NCBI RefSeq assembly: GCF_027923225.1
Contig: NZ_BSDI01000013.1
Coordinates: 19,063-83,062, forward strand
Reading direction: 5' to 3'
DNA from: Phytohabitans aurantiacus
Lineage (GTDB): Bacteria; Actinomycetota; Actinomycetes; Mycobacteriales; Micromonosporaceae
Length of the DNA stretch: 64,000 bases
Below the pieces are notes generated by a model. The model worked only from the letters and a program-made list of their open reading frames with translations, made no database searches and had not been told where the DNA came from. Below, one piece after another: positions 51,993-60,756 of this stretch. The position numbers and the translations under genes were made by a program. Within the stretch, counting starts at the first letter, position 1, and every line of letters starts with the position of its first letter.

Positions 51993-52883
51993 GTGACGTT
52001 CCTGGTAGTGGGCGAGAGCCTGGTCGATCTGATCAGTCGTGGCGGCAGTTGGAGCTTCGACGCGAAGCCGGGCGGGAGTCCGCTCAACGTGGCGGTCGGG
52101 CTCGTCGCCGACGGGCACGAGGTGCGGTTCGCGACCGAGATCGGCGGGGACCTGTTCGGTGGGCTGCTGCGGGAGCACCTCGACACGTACGGCGTCGCGC
52201 CTACGGACATCGCGGTCACCGAGGCGCCTACCAGCGTGGCGTTCGCCCGGATCGACGAGGTCGGCGGCGCGACGTACGACTTCCGTTTCGGTTGGGCGTA
52301 CCAGGGCAAGCCGGCCCTCGACGGCGTCACCCTCCTGCACACCGGCTCGCTGGCGACGGCGGTGCCGCCGGGCGCGGACGCGGTGCTGGAGCTGATCCGG
52401 GCCGCCCGGAGTGCCGGCACGCTCGTCTCGTACGACCCCAACGTCCGGCCCAAGCTCGTCGGCGACCGGGCCGACGCGCTCGCCCGGGTCGAGGAGATCG
52501 TGCGCACCGCCGACATCGTCAAGGTCAGCGACGAGGACCTGCGCTGGCTGCTGCCCGGTGAGTCCGACGTCGAGGTGGCGCGGCGGTGGGCCGGGTACGG
52601 GCCGCGCCTCGTCGTGGTGACACGCGGCGGCAAGGGCGCCGTGGGCGTACACGATGGGCAGGTGGTCGAGTGCGCCGCGCCGAAGATCACCGTCGCCGAC
52701 ACGGTCGGCGCGGGTGACGCGTTCACCACCGGCCTGCTCTCGGCGCTGAGCCGCGCGGAGGGCTTCAGCCCCGAGGCGGTCGGCCACGCCATGCGGTACG
52801 CCGTGGCGACCGCCGCCGCCGTCTGCGCCCGCCCTGGCGCGCTTCCCCCGCCGCGCGCCGAGATCGCAGCGCTCCTTGCGTGA
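51993..52883 (+). CDS. PfkB family carbohydrate kinase
   Basis: This 296-residue ribokinase-family sugar kinase has FLVVGESLVDLI, PGGSPLNVAVGLVADG, and the catalytic DTVGAGDAFTTGLL with its anion hole and base Asp. The size and FDAKPGGSP motif favour fructokinase, but substrate is not proved. The GTG start (51993) is divergent from the oxygenase. Its TGA stop (52881-52883) is the second to fourth bases of palindromic element A. Confidence 0.92.
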   Translation: MTFLVVGESLVDLISRGGSWSFDAKPGGSPLNVAVGLVADGHEVRFATEIGGDLFGGLLREHLDTYGVAPTDIAVTEAPTSVAFARIDEVGGATYDFRFGWAYQGKPALDGVTLLHTGSLATAVPPGADAVLELIRAARSAGTLVSYDPNVRPKLVGDRADALARVEEIVRTADIVKVSDEDLRWLLPGESDVEVARRWAGYGPRLVVVTRGGKGAVGVHDGQVVECAAPKITVADTVGAGDAFTTGLLSALSRAEGFSPEAVGHAMRYAVATAAAVCARPGALPPPRAEIAALLA

Positions 52884-52933
52884 TCAGGGCGTCCCTGACG
52901 TCGTTAGAACGACTTGAGGGACGCCCTGATCAC
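52880..52933. repeat. Palindromic element A, copy 5
   Basis: Full 54-bp copy with perfect 17-bp arms GTGATCAGGGCGTCCCT and AGGGACGCCCTGATCAC and centre GACGTCGTTAGAACGACTTG. It supplies the PfkB stop codon and ends 40 bp before nuoC, so it may isolate the nuo operon from read-through. Confidence 0.93.
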
Positions 52934-52973
52934 GACGCGGCTTCGGCGGGCCCGAGGGCCTAGACTCCCCTGC

Positions 52974-53546
52974 ATGACGCCGGAGGAGGTCGGGGAGCGG
53001 CTCGCCGGGCTGGTAACGGACGGCGTGGCGACCGTATCGGGCGGTGGGGCGTACGCGCGCGGCACCGTCGACGTACCACCGGACGCCTGGGCCGGCGCGC
53101 TGACCACCGCGCGCGACGACACCAGCCTCGCGTGCGACTTCTTCGACTGGCTGTCGGCGGTCGACGAGCTGGAGTCCGGGTTCGGGATCGTCGCGCACCT
53201 GTGGTCGACGAGCTGGCGGCACGGCGTACTGGTCCGCACGGTCGTGCCGCGCGCCGAGCCCGCCGTCCGGTCGGTCGTGTCGATCTACCCGGGTGCCGCG
53301 TGGCACGAGCGGGAGACCCACGAGATGTTCGGCGTCGACTTCGTCGGTCACCCCGGCCTCGCGCCACTGCTGCTGCCACCCGAGTTCGAGGGGCACCCGC
53401 TGCGCAAGGAGTTCGTGCTCGCTTCCCGCGTCGCGAAGGCGTGGCCGGGCGCCAAAGAGCCAGGCGAGTCGGGGCACGGCGGCGGCAAACGGGCTCCCAT
53501 GCGGCCGCCCGGCGTGCCCGCGCCCGGTGAATGGGGGCCTGCCTGA
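52974..53546 (+). CDS. nuoC: NADH-quinone oxidoreductase subunit C
   Basis: This 190-residue 30-kDa subunit is part of the peripheral arm. The family signature WHERETHEMFGVDFVGHP is present, followed by LLLPPEFEGHPLRKEF. It is the first gene of the second complex I cluster; nuoD, which should bind next to it, is not present in the window. ATG 52974 starts after a 40-bp gap behind element A. It overlaps nuoH by the TGATG junction. Confidence 0.95.
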   Translation: MTPEEVGERLAGLVTDGVATVSGGGAYARGTVDVPPDAWAGALTTARDDTSLACDFFDWLSAVDELESGFGIVAHLWSTSWRHGVLVRTVVPRAEPAVRSVVSIYPGAAWHERETHEMFGVDFVGHPGLAPLLLPPEFEGHPLRKEFVLASRVAKAWPGAKEPGESGHGGGKRAPMRPPGVPAPGEWGPA

Positions 53547-54508
53547 TGCCCCTGTGGCTGGAGCTCACCATCCGGGTCGCCGGCGTGGTGGTCGCCTTCC
53601 TGACCCTGCCCCTGATCGTCGGCCAGGCCGAACACAAGGTGATGGCGCACATGCAGGGCCGCCTCGGCCCCATGTACGCGGGCGCGTTCCACGGCTGGGC
53701 CCAGCTCATCGCCGACGGCGTCAAGTTCGTGCAGAAGGAAGACGTGACCCCGCGCGCCGCCGACCGGCCCGTGTTCCAGTTGGCGCCGCTCGTCGCGCTC
53801 GTGCCGTACCTGCTGGTGCTGCTGGTCATCCCGCTCGGCCCCGATGACCTGGTCGGGCAGGCGCTCGACATCGGACTGTTCTTCGCGCTCGCCGTCGTGG
53901 GCGTCGGCGTCGTGGCTGTACTGATGTCGGGCTGGGCCTCGGCCAACAAGTACAGCCTGCTAGGTGGGCTGCGGGCGGCGGCCCAGCTGCTCGGGTACGA
54001 GCTGCCGCTGGTGCTCGCCGCGGCCAGCGTCGCGATGGCGGCGGGCACGCTGTCGTTGCCGGGCATCGTCGAGGCGTGGGAGCCGTGGTGGCTGCTGTGG
54101 CAGGCGCCCGCCCTGGGGGTCTTCTTCATCGCCGGTGTCGCCGAGATTCGGCGGCCGCCCTTCGACATGCCGATCGCCGACTCCGAGCTGGTGTTCGGGT
54201 ACATGACCGAGTACACGGGACTGCGGTTCGCGTTCTTCCTGCTCGCCGAGTACGTCGGCATCGTGGTGATCGCCGCGCTGACGACCGTGCTGTTCCTGGG
54301 CGGCTGGCAGGGGCCGTTCGGCGACGACTACCTCGGCTGGCTGTGGACGCTGATCAAAGTGTTCGCCGTGTCGTTCGTGATCATCTGGCTGCGCGTGACG
54401 TACCCGCGGCTGCGCGAGGATCAGCTCCAGCGGCTGTGCTGGCTGGTGCTCGTACCGGTCGCTCTGGCCCAGCTCGTCTTGACCGCCGCCGTCAAGATCG
54501 CGACGTAG
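53546..54508 (+). CDS. nuoH: NADH-quinone oxidoreductase subunit H
   Basis: This 320-residue protein has eight membrane helices and forms the quinone chamber between the arms. RLGPMYAGAFHGWAQLIADGVKF and EIRRPPFDMPIADSELVFGYMTEY are diagnostic. ATG 53546 shares one base with the nuoC stop (TGATG), indicating coupled translation. Length is near the family norm. It is followed by 51 non-coding bp before nuoI. Confidence 0.96.
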   Translation: MPLWLELTIRVAGVVVAFLTLPLIVGQAEHKVMAHMQGRLGPMYAGAFHGWAQLIADGVKFVQKEDVTPRAADRPVFQLAPLVALVPYLLVLLVIPLGPDDLVGQALDIGLFFALAVVGVGVVAVLMSGWASANKYSLLGGLRAAAQLLGYELPLVLAAASVAMAAGTLSLPGIVEAWEPWWLLWQAPALGVFFIAGVAEIRRPPFDMPIADSELVFGYMTEYTGLRFAFFLLAEYVGIVVIAALTTVLFLGGWQGPFGDDYLGWLWTLIKVFAVSFVIIWLRVTYPRLREDQLQRLCWLVLVPVALAQLVLTAAVKIAT

Positions 54509-54559
54509 CTAGTAGCCGGGTGCTCGCGCCGCGGAGTCAGACGGGGCAGGATATGCGGC

Positions 54560-55069
54560 ATGGGCGTGCCTGGCGAGGGGTTGGCGAAGGGGCTGGCGGT
54601 CACCCTCAAGACGATGACCCGCCGTTCCCACACACGGCAGTACCCGGACGTCGAGCCTGACCTGCCCCCGCGCTCGCGGGGCGTGATCGCGCTGCTCGAA
54701 GAGAACTGCACGGTCTGCATGCTGTGCGCCCGCGAGTGCCCCGACTGGTGCATCTACATCGACTCGCACAAGGAAGAGGTCGTGGTGCCCGGCGCGGCCC
54801 GGGCTCGGCAGCGCAACGTGCTCGACCGCTTCGACATCGACTTCTCGCTGTGCATGTACTGCGGCATCTGTATCGAGGCGTGCCCTTTCGACGCCCTGTA
54901 CTGGACACCCGAGTTCGAGTACGCCGAGTACGACATCCGCGACCTGCTGCACGACAAGAGCCGCCTCGGCGAGTGGATGGCCACCGTGCCGCCGCCGCCA
55001 CCGCACGACCCCAACGGCGAGCCCTCCAAGGAGGAGACGGCCGCCGTCAAGAAGGCGGCACCGAGGTGA
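54560..55069 (+). CDS. nuoI: NADH-quinone oxidoreductase subunit I
   Basis: This 169-residue protein holds clusters N6a and N6b. Two 4Fe-4S motifs are intact: CTVCMLCARECPDWC and CMYCGICIEACPFDA. In an enzyme lacking NuoEFG this would be the likely entry point for electrons, for instance from ferredoxin. It overlaps nuoJ by 4 bp (GTGA). Confidence 0.95.
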   Translation: MGVPGEGLAKGLAVTLKTMTRRSHTRQYPDVEPDLPPRSRGVIALLEENCTVCMLCARECPDWCIYIDSHKEEVVVPGAARARQRNVLDRFDIDFSLCMYCGICIEACPFDALYWTPEFEYAEYDIRDLLHDKSRLGEWMATVPPPPPHDPNGEPSKEETAAVKKAAPR

Positions 55070-55569
55070 CCGCCGCTGACGTGTTGCTGCTCGGGCTCGG
55101 TGCCGTGGCGGTGGGCTCCGGGCTGCTCGTGGTCACCACGAGACATCTGGTGCGCGCCGGCCTGTACCTGGTGGTGTGCCTGGGGGCGGTGGCCGGCCTG
55201 TACCTGGTGTTGACCGCCGAGCTGGTCGCCTGGGTCCAGGTGCTGATCTACGTCGGTGCCGTCGTGGTGCTGCTGCTCTTCGCGGTGATGTTGACCCGGG
55301 CGCCGATCGGGGCGTCCGACGACCTCGACCGGCCCGGCTGGCCGGCGCTCCTGGTCGGAGGCGGCGCGGGGCTGGGCCTGGCGGCGCTGCTGGTCGACGC
55401 GTTCCGGTGGACCAAGGTCGACCTGCCCGAGGCCGGCACCGCTGAGCGGCTCGGCACCGAGATCTTCCGCTCCTGGGTGCTGCCGTTCGAGGTGCTGTCC
55501 GTGCTGCTCCTGGCGGCGCTGGTCGGGGCCATCGTCGTGTCCCGCCCCGACATAGGGACACGAGAATGA
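55066..55569 (+). CDS. nuoJ: NADH-quinone oxidoreductase subunit J
   Basis: This 167-residue protein of five membrane helices is part of the proton-translocation core. VQVLIYVGAVVVLLLFAVML is the diagnostic helix 3 with its pi-bulge region. The start is GTG 55066, overlapping the nuoI stop; the end overlaps nuoK by 4 bp. Confidence 0.95.
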   Translation: MTAADVLLLGLGAVAVGSGLLVVTTRHLVRAGLYLVVCLGAVAGLYLVLTAELVAWVQVLIYVGAVVVLLLFAVMLTRAPIGASDDLDRPGWPALLVGGGAGLGLAALLVDAFRWTKVDLPEAGTAERLGTEIFRSWVLPFEVLSVLLLAALVGAIVVSRPDIGTRE

Positions 55570-55880
55570 GGCCCGTCATCCCGTACGTCACCGCCGCGCT
55601 GCTGTTCGGCCTCGGCGTGTACGGCGTGCTCCGCCGCCGAAACGCGGTGCTCGTGCTGATGTCGGTCGAGCTGATGCTCAACGCCGTCAACCTCATCCTG
55701 ATCACCGCCGACACCACGGTCCGGGCCGCGCTGCCGCAGACCGGGCAGGTGTTCGCGCTCTTCGTGATCGTGATCGCGGCCGCCGAGGTGGGAGTGGGGC
55801 TGGCGATCGTCCTCCAGCTCTACCGCCTCCGGGCGACCGTCGCGGTCGACGACGTACCCCTAGAAAAGGTCGACGCATGA
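55566..55880 (+). CDS. nuoK: NADH-quinone oxidoreductase subunit K
   Basis: This 104-residue protein has three membrane helices. VLMSVELMLNAVNLILI carries the key Glu residue in helix 2 and FVIVIAAAEVGVGLAIVL the second. It overlaps nuoJ and nuoL by 4 bp each. Length is standard. Confidence 0.96.
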   Translation: MRPVIPYVTAALLFGLGVYGVLRRRNAVLVLMSVELMLNAVNLILITADTTVRAALPQTGQVFALFVIVIAAAEVGVGLAIVLQLYRLRATVAVDDVPLEKVDA

Positions 55881-57649
55881 GTGGGGTCGGGTTCGCGCTG
55901 CCGGCCGTGCCCTTCGCCGTGGCGCTGATCGGCCTCCTCCTGCCCCTACGAGCCCGCGCGGTGGCGGCCGCCCTCGCGGTGGCCGGTGCGGCGGTGGCGC
56001 TCGCGCTGGCGATCTGGGTGCTGGCCGCCGTGGGCGACGGGCACGAGAGCAGCCGGGAGTGGGTCGACTTCGGCGGGCTCGCGGTGACGCTCGGCGTCCG
56101 CCTCGATCAGGCGTCCGCGCTGGTGGCGGTCGCGGTGGGCGTGGTGGCGCTGGCCGTACAGGTCTACTCGATCACGTACCTGCGTGACGACGACCGGTAC
56201 GCCCCGTACGCCGCCCAGGTCAGCCTCTTCACCGCGGCGATGCTGCTGGTCGTGGTCGCCGGCGACCTGATGATGCTCATGGTCGGCTGGGAGGTCATGG
56301 GCATCTGCTCGTACCTGCTCATCGGCCACGACCGGCGCCTGCCCGAAGCGCCCGCGGCGGCGGTCAAGGCGTTCCTCGTCACCCGGGTCGGCGACGTCGG
56401 GTTCCTGCTCGGCATCGCGGTACTCGGCGTATCGGCCGGCAGCTTCCGCATCGCCGACGTGCTGGCCGCCGACCTGAGCGGCACCACCGTGACGGTCTCC
56501 TGCCTGCTGCTGCTCGCCGGGGTGGCGGGCAAGAGCGCGCAGTTCCCCCTGCACACCTGGCTGCCCGACGCGATGGCCGGCCCCACGCCGATCTCCGCGC
56601 TCATCCACGCGGCCACGATGGTCGCGGCCGGCATATACGTGGTCGTCCGGCTGTACCCGCTGTTCCTCTCCTCCGGCGCGGCGCTCGCCGTGCTCGGCGT
56701 GATGGCGGCCGTCACCCTGCTGATCGGCGCGCTGACGGCGACCGCGCAAGACGACATCAAGCGGGTGCTGGCCTGGTCGACGGTCTCGCAGATCGGGTAC
56801 ATGGCTGGCGCGCTCGCGGTCGGCTCCACCTCGGCGGCGCTGTTCCACCTGCTCACGCACGCCGCGTTCAAGGCGCTGCTCTTCCTCGCGGCCGGCTGCG
56901 TGATCCACGCCGTCGGCAGCAACCTGATGTCCGCGATGGGTGGGCTGCGGCGCGACATGCCGGTGACGTTCTGGTCGTTCGCGATCGGGCTCGGCGCGCT
57001 CGCTGGGCTGCCGCCGCTCGCCGGCTTCTGGAGCAAGGAAGGGATCATCGCGGTCGCGCGGCACCCTGAAGGGCCGGCGCCCGCGTGGGTGGGCTGGCTG
57101 GTGCTCATCGCCGCTCTGGTGGGCGTGGCGGTCACCGCGTGGTACGCGACCCGCCTACTGCGCCGCACCTTCCTCGGGGTGAAACACACATCGACCGCGC
57201 ACGATCCGCCGCCGCTCATGCGGTGGCCGGTGGTCGTGCTGGCCGTGCCGAGCGCCCTGCTCGGGCTCGCGGCCTTCCTGCCGGCGTTCCGCGACGCGCT
57301 CGGCCTCGACGACGTGCACATCGACGCGTGGCTGCTGCTCCCGGTCGCGCTGCTCGCGCTGGGCGTCGCGCTCGGCTGGCGCGACCTGCCCGCCGTCCCG
57401 GCCTTCGCCCGCGCGTTCTGGCTCGACGAGGTCCAGCACGCTCTCGTCGTACGTCCGGCACGCGCCCTCGCCGCGGTGGTCCGGCGCGCCGACGAGTCCC
57501 TGGTAGACGGAGCGGTCGAAGGCACCGCGACCGGTACCGTGACCCTTGCCCGGCGCGTCGCCGGCGCCCACCGGTCCGCACTCCCGAGGGCCGCCACCGC
57601 GGTCCTGGCGGCCGCTGTCCTCCTCGCGGCGGTAGGAGCCTTCCTGTGA
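55877..57649 (+). CDS. nuoL: NADH-quinone oxidoreductase subunit L
   Basis: This 590-residue antiporter-like subunit begins with hydrophobic helices and shows the core EVMGICSYLLIG, HTWLPDAMAGPTPISALIHAATMVAAG and QDDIKRVLAWSTVSQIGYM blocks. It carries the key Lys residues and the broken helices of the proton channel. It is slightly shorter than the 610-640 usual length, and the C-terminal lateral helix segment should lie in the last 110 residues. It overlaps nuoM by 4 bp. Confidence 0.95.
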   Translation: MSGVGFALPAVPFAVALIGLLLPLRARAVAAALAVAGAAVALALAIWVLAAVGDGHESSREWVDFGGLAVTLGVRLDQASALVAVAVGVVALAVQVYSITYLRDDDRYAPYAAQVSLFTAAMLLVVVAGDLMMLMVGWEVMGICSYLLIGHDRRLPEAPAAAVKAFLVTRVGDVGFLLGIAVLGVSAGSFRIADVLAADLSGTTVTVSCLLLLAGVAGKSAQFPLHTWLPDAMAGPTPISALIHAATMVAAGIYVVVRLYPLFLSSGAALAVLGVMAAVTLLIGALTATAQDDIKRVLAWSTVSQIGYMAGALAVGSTSAALFHLLTHAAFKALLFLAAGCVIHAVGSNLMSAMGGLRRDMPVTFWSFAIGLGALAGLPPLAGFWSKEGIIAVARHPEGPAPAWVGWLVLIAALVGVAVTAWYATRLLRRTFLGVKHTSTAHDPPPLMRWPVVVLAVPSALLGLAAFLPAFRDALGLDDVHIDAWLLLPVALLALGVALGWRDLPAVPAFARAFWLDEVQHALVVRPARALAAVVRRADESLVDGAVEGTATGTVTLARRVAGAHRSALPRAATAVLAAAVLLAAVGAFL

Positions 57650-59121
57650 ACGCGCTGCTCATCGTGGTGCTCGCCGTGCCGGCCGCCGGTGCGGCAGCCG
57701 CCGCGCTGCTTCCCGACCGCGTGGGGCGCATCGCCGGCACGGTCGCGGCGGCCGTCGCCCTGCTCGCCAGCCTGCCGCTGTACCGGGACTCGTGGTTCTC
57801 GTACGGGCCGGCCGGGGTGCGGCCCTGGCACGAGGTCGACTACTCCTGGGTACCGGCGCTCAACCTGCACTTCCACCTGGGCGTCGACGGTGTCTCGTAC
57901 CCCCTTGTCGTGCTCACCGCCCTGCTGACGTTGCTGTGCTGCGGGTTCACGCTGTGGCGGGCCCCCGAGCCGGGCCGCGGCAACACGCTCGTCGCGCTGC
58001 TGCTGGTGATCGAGGTCGGCATCCTGGGCACGTTCCTGGCGCTCGACCTGGTGCTCTTCTTCGTGTTCTTCGAGGTCGTGCTGCTGCCGATGTACGCGGT
58101 CATCGCCGTCTGGGGCGACCGCGACCGGGCGCACGCCGCGCGCAAGTTCGTGCTCTACACGCTCTTCGGCTCGGTGCTGCTGCTGGTCGGCGTGTTCACG
58201 GTGGTGGCGAGCGCGGGCACCGCCGACATCGTGGCGCTCACGGGAGGCGGCGAGCTGTCGCGCACCACCCAGCTCGTGGCGTTCACGCTGCTGGCGATCG
58301 GGTTCGCGGTGAAGAGTCCGCTGTGGCCGCTGCACACGTGGCTGCCCGACGCGCACACCCAGGCACCCACGGTCGGCAGCGTGATACTGGCCGGCGTGCT
58401 GCTGAAGATGGGCACGTACGGCCTGATCCGGGTCGCCGTCGGGGTGGCCCCCGAGGGCGCACGCTGGGCCGCGCCGGTGCTCGGTGTGCTGGCCGTCGCC
58501 GCGATCATCATCGGCTCGCTGGTCTGCCTGGCGCAGACCGAGCTGAAGCGCCTGATCGCATACTCCAGCGTCGGCCACATGGGCTTCGTCCTGCTCGGCA
58601 TCGCCACGCTGACCGCCACCGGCATCCAGGCAGCCCTCATCGGCAACGTCGCGCACGGCGTCATCACCGGCCTGCTCTTCTTCCTGGCCGGCGCCATCAA
58701 GGAACGCGCGCACACCGGCGACCTCGCCCAGCTCGGCGGCCTCCGCGAGACCGCGCCCCGGCTGGCGGGCGTGCTCGGCTTCGCGGCGATCGCGTCGCTT
58801 GGCCTGCCGGGGCTGGCCGGGTTCTGGGGTGAGGCGTTCGCCGTGGTCGCCGCGATCGACCGTGGCGGACCACTGTGGACGACCCTCGGCGTGGTGGCGG
58901 CGGTGGGTGGCGCGCTGACCGCCGCGTACTTCCTGCGCCTGCTCCGCCGCGTCACACACGGCCCGGCGATCGGTTCGCTCGCCCCACCGACCCTGGCACC
59001 CGTCGAGGTGGCCGCCTGGGCGCCGCTCGTGGTGCTCGCGCTCGCCGTGGGGCTGGTGCCCGGCCTCGTACTAGGAATGGCCGACGGCCCCGTGCAGGCC
59101 CTCTTGGAGGCGCTGCCATGA
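57646..59121 (+). CDS. nuoM: NADH-quinone oxidoreductase subunit M
   Basis: This 491-residue antiporter-like subunit has LFFVFFEVVLLPMYAVI with the channel Glu, HTWLPDAHTQAPTVGSVILAGVLLKMGTYG and LAQTELKRLIAYSSVGHMGF, all typical. GTG 57646 overlaps nuoL's stop. Its own stop overlaps an ATG at 59118 that opens a 39-codon frame reaching nuoN. Confidence 0.95.
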   Translation: MNALLIVVLAVPAAGAAAAALLPDRVGRIAGTVAAAVALLASLPLYRDSWFSYGPAGVRPWHEVDYSWVPALNLHFHLGVDGVSYPLVVLTALLTLLCCGFTLWRAPEPGRGNTLVALLLVIEVGILGTFLALDLVLFFVFFEVVLLPMYAVIAVWGDRDRAHAARKFVLYTLFGSVLLLVGVFTVVASAGTADIVALTGGGELSRTTQLVAFTLLAIGFAVKSPLWPLHTWLPDAHTQAPTVGSVILAGVLLKMGTYGLIRVAVGVAPEGARWAAPVLGVLAVAAIIIGSLVCLAQTELKRLIAYSSVGHMGFVLLGIATLTATGIQAALIGNVAHGVITGLLFFLAGAIKERAHTGDLAQLGGLRETAPRLAGVLGFAAIASLGLPGLAGFWGEAFAVVAAIDRGGPLWTTLGVVAAVGGALTAAYFLRLLRRVTHGPAIGSLAPPTLAPVEVAAWAPLVVLALAVGLVPGLVLGMADGPVQALLEALP

Positions 59122-59237
59122 CCCTGGAATTCCACGCTCGCCTCCGCTCGCGGGGATCACGCGCCCCGAAGCCTCCCGGTAGCCGCAAGTCGCTGCGCTC
59201 CCTCCGCTTTGTGGCGGCTGCGGGAGGCGGCGCATGA
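59118..59237 (+). other. 116-bp coupled insertion between nuoM and nuoN
   Basis: The nuoM stop and the nuoN start each sit in ATGACCC (59118-59124 and 59234-59240), and between them lies a 39-codon frame with ATGA overlaps at both ends. Inside is a hairpin: GCCTCCCGGTAGCCGC from 59171 pairs with the complement GCGGCTGCGGGAGGC ending at 59228. The encoded peptide is Arg/Ser/Gly rich and unlike any subunit, so I do not call a gene. It is best read as an inserted palindromic element that kept the frame open. Confidence 0.6.
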
Positions 59238-60667
59238 CCCAGCAGGTCGACCACGTTGCACTGCTGCCGGCGTATCTGGCGGCCGGCACCGCCGTACTGG
59301 CGCTGCTCGCGGATCTGTTCGTAGGGCGACGCGGGGTGGTTTTCGCGTCGGCGGCCCTGGGTGCGGCGGCGACCGCCGCGGGCGCCGTGATCGTGGGCCG
59401 GGGCGACGACCGGGCGACGTTCTGCGCGGGCGACGCGTGCTCGTTCCTGTCGACCGACAGGTCGGCGCTGGTGGCGGCCCTGTTCGCGCTGCTCACGCTC
59501 GGTGTGCTGGGCATCTCGGCCGCGACCCGCGACATCCCGCCGGGGGAGTACGCCTTCCTCCTAGCCTGCTCGATGACCGGCGGCGTGGTCCTCGGCTCGG
59601 CCGGCGACCTGATCACGTTGATCGTGGCGCTGGAGACCCTGACCCTGCCCCTCTACGTGCTGGTGGGCCTGCGGCGGCGCACAGTGGCGAGCGCCGAGGG
59701 CGCGGTCACCTTCTTCGTGGTGAGCGTCGTGGCGACCGCCGTGACTCTGCTCGGCGCCGCCCTCCTCTACGCGGTCGCGGGCCGGGTGCACTTCAGCACC
59801 CTCGCCACCGGCGACCTGCCCGACCTCCCGCTGACCAGCGTGGCGGTGGTGCTCATCCTCGCCGGGCTCGCGTTCAAGGTCGCGGCGGTGCCGTTCCACG
59901 CGTGGGCCCCCGCCGCGTACGACGGCGCCCCGGTCCCCATCGCCGCCTACCTGTCGACCGCCTCGAAGCTGGGCGGCATCATCGCCATCCTGTACGCCGT
60001 GGTCGACGGGCTGCGCCCCGCACTCGACAAGTCCGGTCCGGCGCTGGCGGTGCTCGCCGTGCTGACCATGACCGTTGGCAACCTGGTCGCCCTGCGGCAG
60101 ACCCGGATGGTGCGCCTGCTGGCCTGGTCGTCGGTGGCGCAGGCCGGGTACATCCTGGCGCCGCTGGGCGCGTTCATGCTGGCCGACGGCCGCGCCGAGC
60201 TGGGCACGGCGGTCGCGGCGACGCTCGCGTACACCGTCTTCTACGTGGTGCTGGAGCTCGCCGCCTTCGGCGCGGTGGTCGCGCTGCGGCCGGGCGACGA
60301 CGGCGGGACGCTGGAGGAGTACCGCGGCGCCGCCCGGCAGCGGCCCTGGGTGGGCGCGGCGCTGGTGCTCGCGCTCATCGGCCTCGCCGGGCTGCCGCCC
60401 GGATTGGCCGGCCTTTTCGCGAAGGTCGCGGTCGTGCGATCACTGCTGGAAGGCGGTGCCGGCTGGCTCGCGGTCGTCGTCGCACTCAATGCCGTGGTCG
60501 GTTTGGCCTATTATGTACGTGTTTCCGCACTCCTCTACGCTCCGGTGATCCGTGCCACTCCGCCTCGCGTGCCGTGGCCGGTCGTCACCACGCTCGCCGC
60601 CGTCACATTGATCGTGGTGATCGTCGGATTCGCCCCTCAACTAGTGCTCGACGCGGTTAACAGCTAA
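59234..60667 (+). CDS. nuoN: NADH-quinone oxidoreductase subunit N
   Basis: This 477-residue antiporter-like subunit, the last of the membrane arm, has DLITLIVALETLTLPLYVLVG with the channel Glu, AAVPFHAWAPAAYDGAPVPIAAYLSTASK and LRQTRMVRLLAWSSVAQAGY. ATG 59234 overlaps the end of the short insertion frame. htpX follows after 89 bp, the same neighbour as I recall for the second nuo cluster of Streptomyces. Confidence 0.95.
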   Translation: MTQQVDHVALLPAYLAAGTAVLALLADLFVGRRGVVFASAALGAAATAAGAVIVGRGDDRATFCAGDACSFLSTDRSALVAALFALLTLGVLGISAATRDIPPGEYAFLLACSMTGGVVLGSAGDLITLIVALETLTLPLYVLVGLRRRTVASAEGAVTFFVVSVVATAVTLLGAALLYAVAGRVHFSTLATGDLPDLPLTSVAVVLILAGLAFKVAAVPFHAWAPAAYDGAPVPIAAYLSTASKLGGIIAILYAVVDGLRPALDKSGPALAVLAVLTMTVGNLVALRQTRMVRLLAWSSVAQAGYILAPLGAFMLADGRAELGTAVAATLAYTVFYVVLELAAFGAVVALRPGDDGGTLEEYRGAARQRPWVGAALVLALIGLAGLPPGLAGLFAKVAVVRSLLEGGAGWLAVVVALNAVVGLAYYVRVSALLYAPVIRATPPRVPWPVVTTLAAVTLIVVIVGFAPQLVLDAVNS

Positions 60668-60756
60668 CTCTCAGCTACGCGCGGAAGATCAGAGGGGTAC
60701 CCGGTTGTTTGAAGGGGTACCGGAGCCCACAGGCTTCGCGTGCTGAAGGAGTGATC

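Noticed and set aside
56164..58959. 931-codon open frame on the minus strand opposite nuoL and nuoM
   Set aside because: It is rich in Arg, Ala, Gln and His with no motif, and lies entirely on the antisense of intact nuo genes; such frames are a by-product of high GC.
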